NCBI RefSeq assembly: GCF_000090795.2
Contig: NW_003546312.1
Coordinates: forward strand, 35,863-71,094
Direction of reading: 5' to 3'
DNA from: Amphimedon queenslandica
Lineage: Eukaryota > Porifera > Demospongiae > Haplosclerida > Niphatidae
DNA length: 35,232 nt
Part shown: piece by piece, positions 1-9,320 of the stretch
How positions within the stretch are numbered: the stretch's first letter is position 1
Layout of the letters: each line of letters opens with the position of its first letter
Notes under the pieces: model-generated
The model's input: only the letters and a program-made list of their open reading frames with translations
The model's database searches: none
What the model was told of the DNA's origin: nothing
Translations under genes and position numbers: made by a program

Positions 1-1148
1 GTATATCCATCAGTACCATCAAATATCACACATGATAATTTGTACATGTAGGGACGTGCCATGCTCCATAGTTCTGCCTGTGAGATACTAATCGAGGTTG
101 ACATTTTTATGGTTCCCATTGCTTCGATTGTGCTGTATGGGGTACTACTGGAGCCAACTTCATTGCCAGATTCATCATACAAGCTACTGTAGAGATAAAC
201 TTTATATAAATCATTGCCTTCATTTGATACTTCCACTGTAACTTGAACTTTTGCATTATCTGAGTAAAGACCTTTAGATCGATCATTTTCATCATGAGAA
301 TTAACTGATCCATAAGGAACAGAAGCACCATATACACCATTGAGAGTAAAATGAACATGAGAGGTTTTTATAAGGTATGTATGTCGATAAATTCCCCCAC
401 CTTCATACCACCACCCTGTGCCTCCTTTAGAAGAGCTCAAGACAGCAAGTACATTGTCATTCTCTTCTCCATTGCCATAATAAATACTTGAGGCATTATC
501 AAGACGAACCCCAAAGCTTGTGTACCCAGAATCATGATACAATAACATTTCTCCATTAAGATAAACAGTAGTAGCTCTAAAAACACCTTCAAAGTAGACC
601 CATATAGACATGCCCTTCCAATCACTAGGGATTGAAAAGTGCTTACGGTAGAAAGTTTTATATTTAGGTAAAAAAGCTTGTTTGGCTGGGCCAGTTTCAG
701 TATACTCTCCAATAATGAGTCCATCATGAGGTACATCAACTATTTCCCAGCTACTATCATTGTACTCTCTCTTAGCTACAGAAGGTATTGGCTGTTTGGC
801 CGGAACATCCCTTCTTCCTCCAACCCATACCTTAGTCTTATTGTAGCAGTTGTCACTCTGACCAGTCCAGCAACCAACATTAGAGTATTGCCATATTGCA
901 CACATTACGTCTGCACAACATGTATCACGACAATCATCAGCATTGCTGATATTGACTTTATGAGTCAAACCTTGACACTGAAGACCACTAAGGTCATGTG
1001 GGAAATTGCTATTAGAACATTGTATGACTGGTTCATTTTCATAGCCTAGCTTGAATCTCCATGCATGGTCAAAGTTAACAGACTCTCTGTTAGAGGAGGA
1101 ACCTGCAACAGCATAAGCCAGAACAAGTAGAAGAACTGATATCTTCAT
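1..1148 (-). CDS. Glycoside hydrolase family 2 (beta-galactosidase-like) protein, N-terminal part, runs off the window
   Basis: The minus-strand frame starting at ATG 1148-1146 stays open for 382 codons to the window edge, so the catalytic TIM barrel is not seen. Residues 1-16 (MKISVLLLVLAYAVAG) are a signal peptide, so the product is probably secreted or lysosomal. The GH2 sugar-binding jelly roll begins with FDHAWRFKLG (26-35) and resumes at YNDSSWEIVDVPHD (129-142), the usual GH2 'DxSWxxVxxPHD' block. It continues with FYRKHFSIP, VYFEGVFRATTVYLNG and the GGTGWWYEGGGIYRH block. An immunoglobulin-like segment follows (VQVTVEVSNEGND). Between the first two GH2 blocks sits a roughly 65-residue insertion with eight Cys (about 44-101) that resembles a PAN/apple module. 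GH2 enzymes cleave terminal beta-linked galactose, mannose or glucuronate; which one applies cannot be told here. Family assignment is strong, substrate unknown. Confidence 0.85.
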   Translation of the reverse strand, partial: MKISVLLLVLAYAVAGSSSNRESVNFDHAWRFKLGYENEPVIQCSNSNFPHDLSGLQCQGLTHKVNISNADDCRDTCCADVMCAIWQYSNVGCWTGQSDNCYNKTKVWVGGRRDVPAKQPIPSVAKREYNDSSWEIVDVPHDGLIIGEYTETGPAKQAFLPKYKTFYRKHFSIPSDWKGMSIWVYFEGVFRATTVYLNGEMLLYHDSGYTSFGVRLDNASSIYYGNGEENDNVLAVLSSSKGGTGWWYEGGGIYRHTYLIKTSHVHFTLNGVYGASVPYGSVNSHDENDRSKGLYSDNAKVQVTVEVSNEGNDLYKVYLYSSLYDESGNEVGSSSTPYSTIEAMGTIKMSTSISISQAELWSMARPYMYKLSCVIFDGTDGY

Positions 1149-1585
1149 CTTCTCAAAAGTGCTGATGAACAACACTTTAATATTCATTGAAAATAACATA
1201 CTATCAAGTTCAGCTATAAATACTATTACATGAATGAATAACATTTTCACAATTGTTATTTGATGCTAAAATACTTTTGAGACTTGGTCTACTAACAATA
1301 ATACTGTCTAAGAGGCTAACTAAGTGGCCTAAGTTAATGCCTCCATTAAATTTCCCTAGCAATGAGCTAATGGCCATTATGTAGTAGTATTGGCCATACT
1401 TCATATGTAACTAAGGTATTAGTATTAATGTTATCTTTTATCTAATAAAATAGTTGTTACATAAATTTACACTTTTGTATATAAGTGAGGTGCTGATACT
1501 AAATTTAGTAACTATGAAGAATAATAATGAAAGTTACAAAACACCCATAAGTGTGGCACGATAATGTTGCCATTACATCAAATTG
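1149..1585. other. Intergenic gap between GH2 gene and transporter A
   Basis: No coding exon is seen. The first ~150 nt would be the upstream region of the leftward GH2 gene. From about 1310 the sequence resembles 5440-5705, downstream of pseudogene A', including a shared stretch reading gtgctgatactaaatttagta, so it belongs to the duplicated transporter unit. The short open frames here look like chance. Confidence 0.6.
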
Positions 1586-3061
1586 TCAATTATGATCTGT
1601 AGTCACGCTGCATCCTTGGTTATACTCTTTCTCCTGATTTAAGTAATTCTGATATGTTCCATCAACTATCTGATAAATATTGACTTCATTATCTCTAATG
1701 CGATACTTATAGTGTTTAGCAAGAAACAGAAACACTATCAGAAGAATAAAAAGTAGGACAGCTTGAGTAAGATAATAATAAAAATCAGAGCAGACATATT
1801 GATTCTGACATTTAAAAGGATATCTTATGCAACTAATAAATACATAGCCTATTGCCCATGAACTATACCACACACCAACCATCATTCCTCTGCTATGCAT
1901 TGGCGATTGAGCTATAGTAAACTCGAGTAAAGCTGGATTGATTAAGAAATATGATACACCTGAAAGAATCTCAGAAATAAAATCATACCAGGTTTGAACC
2001 AATGATAGTATTTTAAAAGAGACAGCTAACAATGAAAGAAACAGGCCAATTGTCATACAAAACAGCATACTAGGAAGCCACTTTATGAAAAAAACTTTGA
2101 TGAAAGAAAAGTACAGCAGGAACAATAAAAAAGAACATGCAGCATTAATGAAGTTGTTTGACTGCAAGCAAACCATTGATAAAGTACTACTACTAAAAAA
2201 ACCATTGAAATCTTGGCTAATAGCATTTCCAACACTTACAATAAACAGTGGTAGCATTCGAAATACAGTTTTGACATCTTCCACTTCTTCTTCTGTGAAT
2301 GGTCCGCCATATTTCTCTTTACCCAGGTCCAGTCTTGAAGGAGCCTCTTCCTCCCAGTAGGTCAGAGCACTACGATTCTCAGGATACTTGTGCTTCCTGG
2401 CATAACACAATACTCTAACTATCAGTTTTATAGGATTCTTGATAAGAGATACATTCTCCAATTTATGTTTAAAGAGAGAGTGAGATACCAATACAATAGA
2501 TACAGCTACTCCTGACAATATAAATAAGATTAATTCAAAGTAGGTATAAGGATTTAAGCAACTGATTAGACCAAAAAGCATTGTTGATACTGGCAATATG
2601 ATGCAGTGCAAGTATATCACAGTATTCAGTTCATAAGCTGAAGCTCCTACAAGTTGATCAATTGTATATTGAATAACATTAGCATTAAAAAAAGCTGCAC
2701 CAGCTGCTTGGATAACACATCGCAAGAAAAAAATTGTCAATACAATTTCCATGTAAAAATCATAGCTTTGCACAATAAGACTAATCCCAAACACTATCCA
2801 AGAAATGAAACACAATACCATACTAATCAGTATAGTTTTATGTCTTCCAATACATAAATCAGCTAATAATCCAAAAAAGGGAAAAGGTAGAAAAAACAAA
2901 AATTCAATAGCATGACCATATAAAATGTATTCACTTTTTAGATAAGACTTTACATAATACATATTGAGAGTCAGTTCCAAATTTAATAGATAATCCCAGC
3001 AGAGAATCAATACAGCAGAATAAGAGGTAATAAGAATTGCCTGAAGTTTCTTAGACATCAC
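1586..3061 (-). CDS. POT/PTR2-like (SLC15-type) membrane transporter, copy A
   Basis: A single open frame of 491 residues with about 12 hydrophobic segments, the size and layout of a proton-coupled oligopeptide (POT/PTR2, MFS superfamily) transporter. The loop FFGLLADLCIGRHKTI (about residue 60) matches the POT loop-2 pattern 'GxxADxxxGRxxTI', and NVIQYTIDQLVGASAYEL (about 128) fits the POT 'DQ' region. A large cytosolic loop after segment 6 carries KHKYPENRSALTYWEEE and SRLDLGKEKYGGPF. The classical ExxER motif of helix 1 is not seen, so proton-coupled peptide transport is uncertain. The first of two adjacent ATGs was taken. No introns are visible. It is about the same length as pseudogene A' (5706-7181) and a more distant relative of copy B. 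Confidence 0.75.
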   Translation of the reverse strand: MMSKKLQAILITSYSAVLILCWDYLLNLELTLNMYYVKSYLKSEYILYGHAIEFLFFLPFPFFGLLADLCIGRHKTILISMVLCFISWIVFGISLIVQSYDFYMEIVLTIFFLRCVIQAAGAAFFNANVIQYTIDQLVGASAYELNTVIYLHCIILPVSTMLFGLISCLNPYTYFELILFILSGVAVSIVLVSHSLFKHKLENVSLIKNPIKLIVRVLCYARKHKYPENRSALTYWEEEAPSRLDLGKEKYGGPFTEEEVEDVKTVFRMLPLFIVSVGNAISQDFNGFFSSSTLSMVCLQSNNFINAACSFLLFLLYFSFIKVFFIKWLPSMLFCMTIGLFLSLLAVSFKILSLVQTWYDFISEILSGVSYFLINPALLEFTIAQSPMHSRGMMVGVWYSSWAIGYVFISCIRYPFKCQNQYVCSDFYYYLTQAVLLFILLIVFLFLAKHYKYRIRDNEVNIYQIVDGTYQNYLNQEKEYNQGCSVTTDHN

Positions 3062-3611
3062 TTATACAATACTCTTTAGTTTCAATGTTAAACAGTTCAA
3101 GTGTACATCATTTTATATAACAAGAACATTGAAAGTTTACTTTTAACGCACAATACTGGTAGCATTATTAATAATAATATTATTGCACCTACAAGCATGC
3201 TATATACTACCTACAATGTACATGTACTAGCATAGCAAAACCAGTGTGCCTTGCACTATTGCAACTCAGACCAATAGATTTGACTTACAAAAAACTATGC
3301 TACATGGGACTTATCTTACAGTCATTATTATAGAAATTAATTGTCACAAATATTGAAAGTAGTTACTGATCCCAAAAGAAAACAATCATGTACTTTTAGT
3401 TTCATAGGCCAATAGATCCATAATAAGCCGAAGTTTCAGTTTATAGCATTAATCAATACCAATAAAATAACAACTAATTGTAACCTATTTATTGAAACAT
3501 AAACTAAAGGTATATAATCACAACACATGCACTATACATAACAAAAAAAGAGGAAAGGATGGGAAGAGTCAATTAAGGATAATTTGTACTTAAAATATCA
3601 ATTGCACACAG
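3062..3611. other. Intergenic gap between transporters A and B
   Basis: AT-rich sequence with no supportable exon. The first ~450 nt correspond to 7182-7570 upstream of pseudogene A'. Promoters of A should lie here, but no clear element is recognisable. Confidence 0.5.
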
Positions 3612-5105
3612 TTAGTGCCGAGCCTTTTCTTCTTGCTCCATGTATTTTTGATAATGACGATCAACTATTAGAACAATATTAACTTCATTCTCTCTCACAC
3701 GATGCTTATAATGTCTAGCCATTACAACAAAAACCACCAAAATTATAAAAACAATGATAACAGTAGTCAGATGATAGTAGAATTTAGAGCACATAAGGCT
3801 TTCATTCTGGCAATGAAATAAAAAGCGTACAGCACTACTGAAAAAATAGCCCACACCCCATGAAGCATACCATATTCCAACCATCACTCCTCTACTGTGT
3901 ACTGGTGACTGAGCTATGGTGAATTCCAGTGAGGCCGGGACAATAAAAGCAAATGATATTCCCTCAAGTATTTGTGGTAACAGCAAAATTGAATAAACAT
4001 GTGATGGTTCAACAGTAAACTTTATAATGAACATTCTTGAGATGGAAACAGTTAGCATAAACAACAGCCCAATGCTCATTCTAGACAGCATGCTGGGAAT
4101 GTGCTTGTAGAAACAAGCTCTGAACAATAGCAGGTACATTAAAATTAGAAAAAATGCACAAGACATGCTTCCAAGATCAGTTAATGCGAAATAAGACACC
4201 AATGATGAGTGAGAAGGAGGTTTCCAGCCATGATGATAGTTAAAAGCATAAGCAATAGTAGCAACAAAGAATGGTAGCACACGAAAGGTTGTTCTCACAT
4301 CTTCAACTTCTTCTTCTGTGAATGGCCCACCATATTTCTCCTTACCCAGGTCCAGTCTTGAAGGAGCCTCTTCCTCCCAGTAGGTCAGAGCACTACGATT
4401 CTCAGGATACTTGTGCTTCCTGGCATAACACAATACTCTAACAATCAGTTTGATGGGATTCTTGATAAGAGATACATTATCCAGTTTATGTTTAAAGAAT
4501 GAGTGAGATATCAATACAATAGATACAGCTACTCCTGACACTATGAATGTCACTAATTCAAAGTATTCCTTACTTATCATGTACTTCATTAGCGATGATA
4601 GTGCTCCTACCAGTGGCACTGATCCACAATGCCAGTATATGACAGAGTGTAGCTCATCAGCAGGAGCTCCTATTAGCTGATCTATATTGTATTGAACAAT
4701 ATTTGCTTTGAAAATCGCAAAACCAGATGCTTCAAACAAAACCATAACAATAAATATTGACATAAGAAACACTTCAGAGATATAGTAGAAGTAAGATATG
4801 TATCCTAGGCCAGTCACAATCCATGATAAAAAACACAGCACTATACCAATAAGTATTGCATTATGCCTTCCAATCCATACATCAGCCAAGAGCCCAAATA
4901 AAGGAAAAGAGATAAATCCAATGCATATTAATGCAGCCATTCCATAAAGGAAAGGCCCATCTAAGCTCTCAAGGGTAAACTTTCTGATAGAATAATCATG
5001 AAGATACATTACATAGTCCCAAACAAGTACCAAGACAGCTGAAGAAGAAGAAATGATGAACAATGACCACCACTTCCTAAGCCACCTTATACCTATTGCA
5101 GCCAT
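3612..5105 (-). CDS. POT/PTR2-like membrane transporter, copy B
   Basis: A single open frame of 497 residues, intronless as read, with the same architecture as copy A: N-terminal helix with WDYVMYL, loop FPLFGLLADVWIGRHNAI matching the POT loop-2 pattern, IVQYNIDQLIGAPADEL, the cytosolic KHKYPENRSALTYWEEE / SRLDLGKEKYGGPF loop, and EFTIAQSPVHSRGVMVGIWY in the C-terminal half. The transmembrane parts differ widely from copy A, but the cytosolic loop is almost identical even at the DNA level (see findings). The C-terminus is charged (HYQKYMEQEEKARH). Substrate unknown. Start chosen at the first ATG of the frame. Confidence 0.75.
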   Translation of the reverse strand: MAAIGIRWLRKWWSLFIISSSSAVLVLVWDYVMYLHDYSIRKFTLESLDGPFLYGMAALICIGFISFPLFGLLADVWIGRHNAILIGIVLCFLSWIVTGLGYISYFYYISEVFLMSIFIVMVLFEASGFAIFKANIVQYNIDQLIGAPADELHSVIYWHCGSVPLVGALSSLMKYMISKEYFELVTFIVSGVAVSIVLISHSFFKHKLDNVSLIKNPIKLIVRVLCYARKHKYPENRSALTYWEEEAPSRLDLGKEKYGGPFTEEEVEDVRTTFRVLPFFVATIAYAFNYHHGWKPPSHSSLVSYFALTDLGSMSCAFFLILMYLLLFRACFYKHIPSMLSRMSIGLLFMLTVSISRMFIIKFTVEPSHVYSILLLPQILEGISFAFIVPASLEFTIAQSPVHSRGVMVGIWYASWGVGYFFSSAVRFLFHCQNESLMCSKFYYHLTTVIIVFIILVVFVVMARHYKHRVRENEVNIVLIVDRHYQKYMEQEEKARH

Positions 5106-5705
5106 GAGAAAACCAACTGACTATCATTGTGAAAGTGAAAAGTTATTATAACGACAATCATAGCATACTATCCATTGTATAAGTCAGTGTACACAAGTAA
5201 TATCACTTGAGATCAAACGTATTGCAAAAATGCACTGAATCACGGAATGACAACTACCAGCTCATATTTCACATGGCCTAGTAGCTACAGTATTATTCCC
5301 TGTGTCAAACACTCTATTCTATTGCTACAAAAAGATCTCCTAATGTAATTATCTCACCCTCTCTAGGAGTTAGGAGCACATGCCTGTGCTTTATTTGCTG
5401 TGGTGGACACACAAAATAGAAAATGATGGTGAGATGAGGCCCAAGTTAATGCCTCATCCACATTTCACTTCAGTCAGCTAATGATCATTATGTTGCTGTA
5501 GAGTTCTTAGTATTGACAATAATTCATACAGAAGGTATTGTGCTAATTATTGATATCATCTTTTAATTAATAAAATAGGTCTATATTGTTGTCATACAAA
5601 GTTTCAATTTTATATAGGTGATGTGCTGATACTACATTTAGTAAATATAAAGAATAATAATGAAAGTTTAAGTATGGCACAACAATGTGCCATTACATCA
5701 AATTG
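5106..5705. other. Intergenic gap between transporter B and pseudogene A'
   Basis: No exon is supportable. The part from about 5440 to 5705 matches the downstream flank of copy A (1310-1585) and marks the start of the second duplication unit. The rest (5106-5440) is unique AT-rich sequence holding the probable upstream region of B. Confidence 0.5.
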
Positions 5706-7181
5706 TCAATTATGATCTGTAGTCACACTGCATCCTTGGTTATACTCTCTCTCTTGATTTAAGTAATTCTGATATGTTCCATCAACTATCTAATAAATAT
5801 TGACTTCATTATCTCTAATGCGATACTTATAGTGTTTAGCAAGAAACAGAAACACTATCAAAATAACAAAAAGTAGGACAGCTTGAGTAAGATAATAATA
5901 GAAATCAGAGCAGAGGTAGTGATTTTGACATTTAAAAGGATATCTTATGCAACTACTAAATATATAACCTATTGCCCATGAACTATACCATACACCAACC
6001 ATCATTCCTCTGCTATGCATTGGCGATTGAGCTATAGTAAACTCAAGTAAAGCTGGATTGATTAAGAAATATGATACACCTGAAAGAATCTCAGAAATAA
6101 AATCATACCAGGTATCAACCAATGATAGTATTTTAAAAGAGACAGCTAACAATGAAAGAAATAGGCCAATTGTCATACAAAATAGCATACTGGGAAGCCA
6201 CTTTAAGAAAAAAAGTTTGATGAAAAAAAGATAGAATAAAAAAAGTAAAAAAGAACATGTACCATTAATAAAGTTGTTTGACTGAAAGCAAGCCATTGAT
6301 ATAGTATTACTGTTAAAAAAACCATTAAAATCTTGGCTAATAGCATTTCCAACACTTACAATGAATAGTGGTAGCATTCAAAATACTGTCTTCACATCTT
6401 CTACCTGTTCCACTGTGAATGGTCCACCATATTTCTCTTTACCCAAGTCTAGTCTTGAAGGAGCCTCTTCCTCCCAGTAGGTCAGAGCACTACGATTCTC
6501 AGGATACTTGTGCTTCCTGGCATAACACAATACTCTAACTATCAGTTTGATGGGATTCTGTATCAGTGATATGTTCTCCAGTTTATGTTTAAAGCATCAG
6601 TGAGATACCAATACAATAGATACAGCTACTCCTGACACTATGAATAAGATTAACTCAAAATATGTACCAGGATTTAAACAACTGATTAAACCAAAAACCA
6701 TTGTTGATGCCGGTAATACAATGCAGTGCAAGTATATCACAGTATTCAGTTCATAAGCTGAAGCTCCCACTAGTTGATCAATGGTATATTGAATAACATT
6801 AGCATTAAAGCAAGCTGCACCAGCAAATTGAATAAAAGATCCTATGCCATAAATGGTCCTTAATAATTCCTTAGAATAATCACAGCTTTGCACAATGAAA
6901 CTTATCCCAAACACTATCCATGAAATGAAACACAATATCATACCAATCAATATAGTTTTATATCTTCCCATCCATAAATCAGCTAATAATCCAAAAAATG
7001 GAAAGGGTAGAAAAAGGAAGAATGCAATAGCATGCCCATATAAAATATATTCACTTTTCAGAACAGATTTTACATAATACATATTGAGATCCAGTTCAAA
7101 GTTTAATAGGTAATCCCAGCAGAGAATCAACACAGCTGAATAAGAAGTAATAATAATTGCCTGCATTCTCTTAGACATCAT
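5706..7181 (-). pseudogene. POT/PTR2-like transporter A', pseudogene with three in-frame stops and no indel
   Basis: The region aligns end to end with copy A: both are 1476 nt from ATG to the homologous terminal TGA (5706-5708). The frame is never shifted, but three stops interrupt it: TGA at 6597-6599 where copy A has Ser-Leu coding TCT CTC; TGA at 6378-6380 in place of an Arg CGA; and TAG at 5790-5792 in place of a Gln CAG. The last two are single C-to-T changes. Open pieces of 194 and 195 residues remain on either side of the cytosolic loop. The protein sequence is otherwise well preserved, so inactivation looks recent, or expression would need readthrough, for which there is no evidence. 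Confidence 0.85.
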
Positions 7182-8008
7182 CTATAAAATAATCTTTATA
7201 GACTCTACGTTATACTCAATATCACTCTCATTTTATGCAACAGCAAATTAAAATATTGAAAGTTTATACTTCGTGAATCAATACACATGACATCATTTAA
7301 AATAATATTATCATACCTACATGTACATGCATCCTATATACCACCTGCTAGCATAGGACATCTAGAACACTGCCAATGTGGCAAGGCAAATAAAATAGTT
7401 TATTATACAGCTACTTATTTCATGATCATTATAATAGAATAGAGGCTACTTATAAATTTTCATCATAATCTCTTGTTCCAAATGTTGATAGCAAGTTGCT
7501 CATCCCAAAAGAAAACATTTAGGAACTTTTAGTTTCATAGGCAAATAGAAAGCTCAAGTTGCAATTTATAGTATATACACTAAGAACTGAAATATAAAAG
7601 ATACAACACTACATAACTACAACAGGAAGAAAGAGAAAGAGAGATGTGGGAGATGTACCATTTAGTGCTCATTATTACTGTTACACACACACCTTATTAA
7701 ACTATTAAATATCTTTTGTTATGTAACATGCACATGTATCTTCCAGGACATTCTAAACTGACCACATTATGTACTGTATATACATGTATATATATTTTTT
7801 CTTTTAATCTTTTGCTCTTTCTCCCTTCTTTTGTTCGAATCTATCTCTCTCGCTCCTGGCTCTCTTAGTTTTCCTATTTGATTATGACTTTTAAAGTGTT
7901 GAGAGCTATTTGTTGTTGTAATAATTTATCAGTTCATACTGAAAGAGACATGAAGAATCAAGGGGATATTAAAGACAAGAAAGTTTTATAAAACTACACA
8001 CTTTTTCA
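7182..8008. other. Intergenic gap between A' and B' fragments
   Basis: The first ~390 nt match the upstream flank of copy A. The remainder is AT-rich with pyrimidine-rich stretches (about 7795-7870) and no supportable exon. Confidence 0.5.
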
Positions 8009-8342
8009 TTAGAACTGAGTCTTTTCATCTTGTTCAATGTATTTCTGATAACAACCATCAACTATCAAAACAATATCAACTTCATTCTCTCTCACACAAT
8101 GCTTGTAGCGTCTAGCCATTGCAACAAAAATAACAATAACAGTTGTCAAATAATAGGAGAAGTTAAATTTCATTCTGGCAATGATATAAAAAGCGTACAG
8201 CACTACTGAAAAAATAGCCCACACCCCATGAAGCATACCATATTCCAACCATCACTCCTCTACTGTGTACTAGTGACTGAGCTATGGTGAATTCCAGTGA
8301 GGCCAGAAAAATAAAAGCAAATGATATTCCCTCAAGTATTTG
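8009..8342 (-). pseudogene. Truncated, frameshifted C-terminal fragment of transporter B (B')
   Basis: The segment is strongly similar to the 3' third of copy B (about 3614-3974): it shares the C-terminal VRENEV block and TIAQSP/HSRG DNA. A short deletion near 8160-8175 removes part of the helix, and the reading frame differs on its two sides, so the upstream half is only readable in another frame. Homology ends at about 8342, leaving no N-terminal two thirds. It cannot encode a working transporter. Confidence 0.8.
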
Positions 8343-8492
8343 TTTAAAATTAGGTTTATGGCTTTTTCCAAAAACCTTTTTCTGGTATCTTAATGCTATG
8401 TAGAATAAGCTTGAGCTGAACCTGACCAGCTAATTTTTTGAGTTATGAGCATTTTTTTAAATATGCCAATTTCTGAAAATACTGACCTGTGC

Positions 8493-8782
8493 CAGGGCCA
8501 CTGAAAACTGTGAAAAGGTGGCAAAAGGGGCAAATGCCCTAGGCCCCACAATTTTTAAGGGCCCTAATAAAATTCTTTAAAACTTAATGAAACAAACTTC
8601 CTAGCTATTTCACATTCAATAGACAAAAAATACACATGTACATGTTGTGCTGCACAAAGGTAAAAATTAATTAATTTGGACTACACCCACTATCAATATA
8701 ATTAAAGGAGAAAAGATTTTTGGCACACTTTGCACACCACAAATTTCATACCCAGGCCCCACCAAGGCTCTCAGCAGCCCTG
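8493..8782. mobile_element. Short non-autonomous hAT-like DNA transposon with 8-bp target duplication
   Basis: The ends are cagggccactgaaaac (8493 on) and, on the reverse strand from 8782, cagggctgctgagagc, an inverted pair differing only by transitions. The flanks are acctgtgc (8485-8492) and acctgggc (8783-8790), a 7-of-8 match. 'CAGGG' ends plus an 8-bp duplication are typical of hAT elements. The 290-bp interior has no transposase and includes a GGCCC-rich patch near 8530-8560. Confidence 0.75.
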
Positions 8783-8906
8783 ACCTGGGCCATCACATTG
8801 CTATTTTTGCTCTAAACAGGCCAATAATTGATGGTTGCATACCACTCTCCACAAATTAAATAGATCAACACATATTGTAAATAGTGTGACATTCATGCAT
8901 TTTAAC

Positions 8907-9066
8907 TACCATAGGGTGACTTTTTTCGAGGGCTGTGAAAATTACTTCCGCGAAAATCAAATTAATACAGTACAAGATGGCAGACAGCATAAATTCGCAA
9001 AAATTAAATCTGCAAAATTAAAATCCATGAAACCTATAGCCCTTGAAAAAAAGGCGCCCTACGGTA
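8907..9066. mobile_element. MITE with ~28-bp terminal inverted repeats
   Basis: The left end taccatagggtgactttttt is mirrored on the opposite strand at 9066-9038 as taccgtagggcgcctttttt, followed by cragggct in both. The interior holds attaatacagtacaagatgg, which recurs with one change inside the element at 26845-27043, so the two are one family. A TA duplication is possible. The open frame at 8835-9098 is a by-product of this element. Confidence 0.7.
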
Positions 9067-9320
9067 ATATATTTCATGGACTATACAACAACAGTTAATT
9101 AATAATTATATCACATCAAAAATTTACCCTATGACTGTGTATGAGTCCTTTTACATGAAATACCTATACAACAAATAAGTAAAATTTCAACCCTGAAACC
9201 AGAGCTTACCAAGTCTTTTAGTCTTGGTTTTATTTTCAGTTTTCTTCCTCATATCAATCGTATGTCTCGAACACGTGTAGGCACGTGTGCCATGTGACCA
9301 CACCCGTTTATTCACTAAAC

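Larger units (their letters stand above)
1310..5105. repeat. First unit of a tandem duplication (transporters A and B with flanks)
   Basis: This A-B segment has a decayed second version at about 5440-8342. The A coding region is offset by exactly 4120 bp from A' at both ends (1586 to 5706; 3061 to 7181), and flanking non-coding sequence is also shared. For example, the upstream stretch cccaaaagaaaac near 3370 recurs near 7504. Outer limits are approximate. Confidence 0.75.
5440..8342. repeat. Second, decayed unit of the tandem transporter duplication
   Basis: It carries A' (5706-7181) and the truncated B' (8009-8342) in the same order and strand as A and B. Spacing between the two genes is larger than in the first unit. 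Homology to copy B stops abruptly at about 8342. Confidence 0.75.

Noticed and set aside
107..739. Two minus-strand frames (107-358, 437-739) as separate small proteins
   Set aside because: They are out-of-frame with, and fully inside, the continuous GH2 frame from 1148.
678..1049. Plus-strand open frame over the GH2 gene
   Set aside because: Opposite-strand shadow of a coding region with clear GH2 motifs; no family resemblance of its own.
2085..2857. Plus-strand frames over transporter A
   Set aside because: Antisense shadows of the transporter; no motifs.
8835..9098. 87-residue plus-strand frame
   Set aside because: Lies across the MITE at 8907-9066, whose inverted ends explain it.
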